From Leucobacter ruminantium (lineage in GTDB: Bacteria > Actinomycetota > Actinomycetes > Actinomycetales > Microbacteriaceae), in NCBI RefSeq assembly GCF_017565705.1, contig NZ_JAGDYL010000013.1, positions 1 to 64,000 of the forward strand: 64,000 nt of DNA. Direction: 5' to 3'. The translations under genes and the position numbers were made by a program. Below the pieces are notes generated by a model. That model was not told the DNA's origin. It made no database searches and was given only the letters and a program-made list of their open reading frames with translations. Below are positions 60,479 to 64,000 of this stretch, piece by piece. Positions within the stretch are counted from its first letter, which is position 1. The number at the start of each line of letters is the position of its first letter.

Positions 60479-61993
60479 GTGACCAACGCATCAGATACCC
60501 CGCAGCCGAAGCGCGAGATCAGGCCCTGGCCCGCCCTGTGGTCCATGGTGCTCGGCTTCTTCATGATCCTCGTCGACACGACCATCGTGTCGGTGGCGAA
60601 CCCGTCGATCATGAGCGGCCTCGACACGACCATGGTCGCGACCCTGTGGGCGACGAGCGCCTACCTGCTCGCCTACGCCGTACCGCTGCTCATCACCGGC
60701 CGTCTCGGCGACCGCTTCGGTCCGCGCCGCATCTACCTCATCGGCCTCGCGCTCTTCACTGCGTCCTCGCTCGCCTGCGGCCTCTCGCCGAACATCGAGA
60801 CCCTCGTGGCTGCACGCGTCTTCCAGGGGCTCGGCGCCGCGCTCATGACCCCGCAGACGATGGCGGTCATCACGCGCATCTTCAAGCCGCGCGAGCGCGG
60901 TTCCGCGATGGCGATCTGGGGTGTCACGGCGGGCGTCGCGACCCTCATCGGGCCCATTCTCGGCGGTTTCCTCGTCGACAGCCTCGGCTGGGAGTGGATC
61001 TTCTTCATCAACGTGCCCGTCGGCGTGATCGCCTTCGCGCTCGCCCTGCGCTTCGTGCCCGTGCTCGCGACGAGCGCGCACCGCTTCGACTGGCTCGGGG
61101 TGCTGCTGAGCGCCGCGGGCATGTTCCTGCTGGTCTTCGGCATCCAGGAGGGCGAGACCTACGATTGGGGCGTCATCTGGGGGCCGATCTCGGTGTGGAG
61201 CATGATCATCGTCGGCCTCGCGCTGCTGGCGCTGTTCGTCGTGTGGCAGCGCGTGCAGCGCGGGGAGCCGCTGATCCCGCTGCAGATCTTCCGCGACCGC
61301 AACTTCTCGGTCGGCGCCGCCGCGATCGTCACGGTGGGTGTCGCCGTCACGAGCATGGCGCTGCCGCTCATGTTCTATCTGCAGCTCGTGCGCGGCTTCA
61401 CCCCCACGCAGTCGGCGCTCATGATGGTGCCGATGGCCGTCTTCTCGATCGTGCTCGCGCGCCCGGTCGGCGTGTTCATCGACCGCCGCGATCCGCGCCG
61501 CGTCGCGACGCTCGGGCTCGGCCTCGTGGCGCTCGGCCTGGTGCTCTACTACGTCCTGCTGCGCCCGGACACGCCCGTCTGGCAGCTGCTCGTCCCGAGC
61601 GCCGTGCTCGGCCTCGGCAACGCCTTCATGTGGGGGCCGCTCGCCTCGATCACCACCTTCGGGCTCGAACCGCGCCTCGCGGGCGCCGGGTCGGGCGTCT
61701 ACAACACGAGCCGCCAGGTCGGGTCGGTGCTGGGCTCGGCCGCCATGGCCGTGCTGATGGAGTCGCGCCTCACCGCGCAGTTCGGCGAATCGGCGGCCTC
61801 GGCCGGTGCGTTCGGCGGGGAGGGCGCGGGCCTCGGTACGCTGCCCGAGGCGATGCACGAGGGGTTCACGGCGGCCATGGCGCAGTCGGTGCTCATGCCG
61901 GTCTGCTTCATCGTGCTCGGCGCGCTGATCTCGCTGTGGTTCGCGCCGCGACCCCCGAAGACGGGCAGCATCGCGGTGCAGGCCGGGGAGTAG
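60479..61993 (+). CDS. MFS multidrug exporter, DHA2 (EmrB/QacA) type
   Basis: About 504 residues with 14 predicted helices, the DHA2 layout. Motif C-like GVTAGVATLIGPILGGFLVDSLGWEWIFFINVPVG (residues about 145-180, cited only by its ends) and the motif A region GRLGDRFGPRRIYLIG near residue 62 are intact; motif D1-like LDTTMVATLWATSAYLLAYA lies in helix 1-2. The first helix holds the conserved acidic residue in LVDTTIVSVANPSI. The start is chosen from the leaderless promoter rule. Drug range cannot be read from sequence. Confidence 0.9.
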   Translation: MTNASDTPQPKREIRPWPALWSMVLGFFMILVDTTIVSVANPSIMSGLDTTMVATLWATSAYLLAYAVPLLITGRLGDRFGPRRIYLIGLALFTASSLACGLSPNIETLVAARVFQGLGAALMTPQTMAVITRIFKPRERGSAMAIWGVTAGVATLIGPILGGFLVDSLGWEWIFFINVPVGVIAFALALRFVPVLATSAHRFDWLGVLLSAAGMFLLVFGIQEGETYDWGVIWGPISVWSMIIVGLALLALFVVWQRVQRGEPLIPLQIFRDRNFSVGAAAIVTVGVAVTSMALPLMFYLQLVRGFTPTQSALMMVPMAVFSIVLARPVGVFIDRRDPRRVATLGLGLVALGLVLYYVLLRPDTPVWQLLVPSAVLGLGNAFMWGPLASITTFGLEPRLAGAGSGVYNTSRQVGSVLGSAAMAVLMESRLTAQFGESAASAGAFGGEGAGLGTLPEAMHEGFTAAMAQSVLMPVCFIVLGALISLWFAPRPPKTGSIAVQAGE

Positions 61994-61996
61994 GGG

Positions 61997-62138
61997 GCGA
62001 GGGATCCCGGCGCGCGGCTTCGGGCCGCCCTGCTCGCGCTGGGGATACGCGCGGCGACGGCCGCGGCATCGAAGCCGCGAGATCGCTCTGCTCGCGCTGG
62101 GGATACGCGCCTACTGCGAGGGATCCCGGCGCGCGGCT
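61997..62138. repeat. Two pairs of direct repeats in MFS downstream spacer
   Basis: GCGAGGGATCCCGGCGCGCG plus GCT occurs at 61997-62019 and again at 62116-62138; TGCTCGCGCTGGGGATACGC plus GC occurs at 62031-62052 and 62089-62110. The nested order A-B-B-A suggests duplication of a block. No ORF of credible composition crosses this stretch. Confidence 0.65.
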
Positions 62139-62230
62139 CCGGATCCCTCGCGGCCGCTCGGCCCTGCGCGGCGTTGCTGGGTTTCCGGTGCTGTGTAGGT
62201 TTCGGCTGCGCGCGGTGACTCGCGCGACCG

Positions 62231-62316
62231 GCGCCGCCTTCGGCGCGGGGCGTGTGAGTGATCGCGGGGCGTGTTATTTCGCGAAGTAACGCGCCCCGGC
62301 GTGCATAACGCGCCCC
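62231..62316. repeat. Palindrome cluster with GGGGCGTGTNA / TAACGCGCCCC arms
   Basis: A GCGCCG/CGGCGC hairpin (62231-62246) is followed by GGGGCGTGTGA (62247-62257), GGGGCGTGTTA (62266-62276), TTCGCGAA at the centre, TAACGCGCCCC (62287-62297) and TAACGCGCCCC (62306-62316). The two left arms mirror the two right arms with equal spacing of 19 nt, giving two nested near-perfect hairpins. The region 62317-62500 to the next gene shows nothing else except a TAGCGT -10-like box at 62436-62441. Confidence 0.65.
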
Positions 62317-62500
62317 GCGGCGGCCTCTGCTTACGGCCTCGGCTCGCGGCCTCGGTTTGCAGGCGCGGTGCAGACGCAGACGCGGTCGCGCTCAGGGCAG
62401 CGCGGGGCCGATGACCGAGGAAGGCGGCCACCGGGTAGCGTGGAACCCGGCACGTTTCGACCAGAGCCTCGACCAGAGCTTCGACCGGAAGGGAAGCAGC

Positions 62501-62827
62501 ATGATCCTCGCATTCTCCGTAGCACCGAGCGGCGCACCTGCCGGAGGGGCCGAGCGCGCCGACGCATCCGTCTCCGACGCCGTGGCCGAGGCCGTGAGGG
62601 TGGTGCGCGCCTCGGGGCTGCCGCACCGCACGAGCAGCATGTTCACCGAGATCGAGGGCGAGTGGGACGAGGTGTTCGACGTCGTCAAGCGCGCGACCGA
62701 GGCGGTGCTGCCGTTCGGTTCGCGGGTGTCGCTCGTGATGAAGGCCGACATCCGCCCCGGCTATGAGGGCGAGATGGACGGCAAGCTCGAGCGCCTCGAA
62801 CGCGCGATCGAAGCGCCCGGGGAGTAG
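62501..62827 (+). CDS. MTH1187/YkoF-type thiamine-binding protein
   Basis: Small ferredoxin-like protein of 108 residues: ILAFSVAPSGAPAGG, VSDAVAEAVRVVRASGLPHRTSSMFTEIEGEWDEVFDVVKRAT and SRVSLVMKADIRPGYEGEM (given here in parts) are the conserved beta-alpha-beta elements of the MTH1187 family, whose members bind thiamine-like ligands. The ATG at 62501 has GGAAGGGAAG 5 nt upstream; the frame is open further 5' but with atypical composition. It is monocistronic and no thiamine riboswitch or thi gene is adjacent. Confidence 0.8.
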   Translation: MILAFSVAPSGAPAGGAERADASVSDAVAEAVRVVRASGLPHRTSSMFTEIEGEWDEVFDVVKRATEAVLPFGSRVSLVMKADIRPGYEGEMDGKLERLERAIEAPGE

Positions 62828-62928
62828 CGAGCACTCCACTGGCTGTGCGCCGCAGCGGCCCGAGGGAGTCGTCACGGGTCGGTGCGTGTGCATCAGCGAT
62901 CGGCGCTTCCCGAGCGCCCGGTCGAGCT

Positions 62929-63399
62929 CTACTCGGGCGCCGAGATGTCGGCGACGGTCGCGTCGTAGGCGCGGATCAGCTCGTCGGCGTTGACGAAGAT
63001 GCTGCTGCCGTGCGCCCCCGCGCCCGTCGCGATGCGCCGTCCGACGATCGTCTCATCGGCGAACACCGGCCAGGCGGTCGTGCTGCCGATAGGAGTGATG
63101 GTGCCGCGCTCGTAGCCGGTCGCCTCCAGGGCGAGCTCGGCCTCGGGCAGTCGCAGCCGGTTCACGCCGACGACGGCGCGCAGCTTCGGCCACGAGATCG
63201 CCCTGCCGCCGGGGATCAGCGCGAACAGGTACGTGCCGTCCGAGCGCTTGACGACGAGGGTCTTCACGATGTCGGAGGGCTCGATCCCGAGCAGCTGGGC
63301 GGCCTCGGAGAGCGAGCGGGCGGCAGGCCGCTCGCGGATCTCGATCTCGAGGCCGCGCGCGGCGGCGTCTTCGAGTGCGCGTGCGTGCGGTTCAGACAT
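62929..63399 (-). CDS. YbaK/EbsC-type aminoacyl-tRNA deacylase
   Basis: 156-residue editing-domain protein that hydrolyses misacylated tRNA (Cys-tRNAPro or related). The catalytic Lys is in DIVKTLVVKRSDG (near residue 47), and GYERGTITPIG plus ETIVGRRIATGAGAHGSSIFVNADELI form the family core. N-terminal segment is short, as in stand-alone editors. The ATG at 63399 has GGAAGGAAG 7 nt upstream. It follows a VOC gene on the same strand with a 67 bp gap. Confidence 0.9.
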   Translation of the reverse strand: MSEPHARALEDAAARGLEIEIRERPAARSLSEAAQLLGIEPSDIVKTLVVKRSDGTYLFALIPGGRAISWPKLRAVVGVNRLRLPEAELALEATGYERGTITPIGSTTAWPVFADETIVGRRIATGAGAHGSSIFVNADELIRAYDATVADISAPE

Positions 63400-63466
63400 G
63401 CGCGCTTCCTTCCTGCATCGGGGGAGCTCCCGCCCCCGGATCCCATCCTGTCAGAGTCGGCCCTGA

Positions 63467-63988
63467 TCAGGGCGTCCGGAAGCCCGGCCGTTCACGCCGC
63501 GTCTCGGGATTCTCGAGCTCCTGGAACAGCGTGATCTCGAGGCCGGCGGGGGCCTCGAGACGTGAGTTGAGGGATCGCCACGGCGTCTCGCGGGGCGCGG
63601 CGATGAGTTCGGCGCCGGCGTCGAGGAGCTCGGCCGTCGCGGTCTCGCCGTCCTCGACCTCGAAGGCGACTCTGATCCGCGCGCTCGGGTGCCCGTCGGC
63701 CTCGACTGCGTCGATCATGCGCACCTGCCCGGGGCTCGCGAGTTCGAGGGTCGCCATACCGGCGTCGAGGATCGCGACGCGTGCGTCTCCCTCGCCCTCG
63801 AACGCGGCGCGCTCGGGGAGGCCGAGGGCGTCGCGGTAGAACGCGAGTGCGGCGTCGAAGTCATCGACGGCGACGACGAGGCGGAGCTGCTTGACGGGTG
63901 CGGAGGGGCCGACCGGCGCGCCCAGCGCGGCGGATGCGTCGGGGGTGCGGGGTGCGGCGGGGGTATCTGGTGCTGTGTTCTCGCTCAT
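63467..63988 (-). CDS. VOC-family (glyoxalase/bleomycin-resistance) protein
   Basis: 173-residue vicinal-oxygen-chelate protein. After a Pro/Ala-rich N-terminal 30 residues, two beta-alpha-beta-beta-beta modules follow: LRLVVAVDDFDAALAFYRDALGLPE and IRVAFEVEDGETATAELLDAGAEL, ending with the acidic metal ligand in GLEITLFQEL. The first potential ligand (His in typical glyoxalases) is Arg/Val here, so an enzymatic metal site is uncertain. Start ATG at 63988 lies 12 bp from the window edge, so promoter signals are not visible. Confidence 0.85.
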   Translation of the reverse strand: MSENTAPDTPAAPRTPDASAALGAPVGPSAPVKQLRLVVAVDDFDAALAFYRDALGLPERAAFEGEGDARVAILDAGMATLELASPGQVRMIDAVEADGHPSARIRVAFEVEDGETATAELLDAGAELIAAPRETPWRSLNSRLEAPAGLEITLFQELENPETRRERPGFRTP

Positions 63989-64000
63989 GCCCGCTACGTT

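Overview
The window is very GC-rich (roughly 70 percent), densely coded DNA with many ATGA/GTGA start-stop overlaps. The gene types (adenylosuccinate lyase, siderophore-interacting protein, PspA-free two-component/ABC-2 module, RhaEW fusion, DeoR and IclR regulators), the codon bias and the GGTTTCGACTC...CTCAACC intergenic palindromes point to a Gram-positive actinobacterium, most likely Microbacteriaceae close to Leucobacter. This assignment is an inference from style, not a database match. I see no rRNA, tRNA, CRISPR array, transposase or phage structural gene.

Layout. 1-3.5 kb: end of an L-arabinose operon (FGGY kinase, araA, mutarotase-like epimerase). 3.6-7.8 kb: minus-strand housekeeping genes (siderophore-interacting protein, purB with a clear terminator, a small membrane protein, tyrosine phosphatase, four-helix holin-like protein). 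7.9-12.5 kb: a three-gene unit made of a Vps4-like AAA ATPase and two TPR multi-pass membrane proteins, of unknown function. 12.5-18.3 kb: aminotransferase, DUF808 protein and a branched-chain/pyruvate-type 2-oxoacid dehydrogenase (E1 alpha, E1 beta, E2). 18.3-26.6 kb: an IclR regulator divergent from a quaternary-amine-type ABC importer, followed by an SDR, an AGPS-like flavoprotein and an FGGY kinase that together resemble E. coli YgcW-YgcU-YgcE. 26.7-28.9 kb: lipoprotein deacetylase, YCII-like protein, GNAT acetyltransferase.

29-54 kb is a sugar catabolism island. L-rhamnose degradation is complete but split: isomerase and kinase (44.6-47.2 kb), ABC importer and DeoR regulator (47.5-53.2 kb), and the bifunctional aldolase/dehydrogenase plus L-lactate dehydrogenase (29-32.5 kb). 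Together they would take L-rhamnose through rhamnulose-1-phosphate to dihydroxyacetone phosphate plus lactaldehyde, then lactate and pyruvate. Between them lie a second RhaB-like kinase, a class II aldolase, a xylulokinase-like enzyme, another DeoR regulator, a second ribose-type ABC importer, a 2-hydroxyacid dehydrogenase and another FGGY kinase, which probably serve one or more further sugars or polyols.

54-64 kb: NarL-type two-component system next to a NatAB-like ABC exporter, two MFS exporters transcribed divergently from leaderless promoters, a repeat-rich 0.5 kb spacer, a thiamine-binding-type protein, a YbaK-type deacylase and a VOC protein. At DNA level the main signals are a strongly over-represented octamer GAGGGATC, about ten promoters whose -10 box sits 6-9 nt before the start codon (leaderless mRNAs), two sets of shared DeoR operators, and several families of intergenic palindromes.
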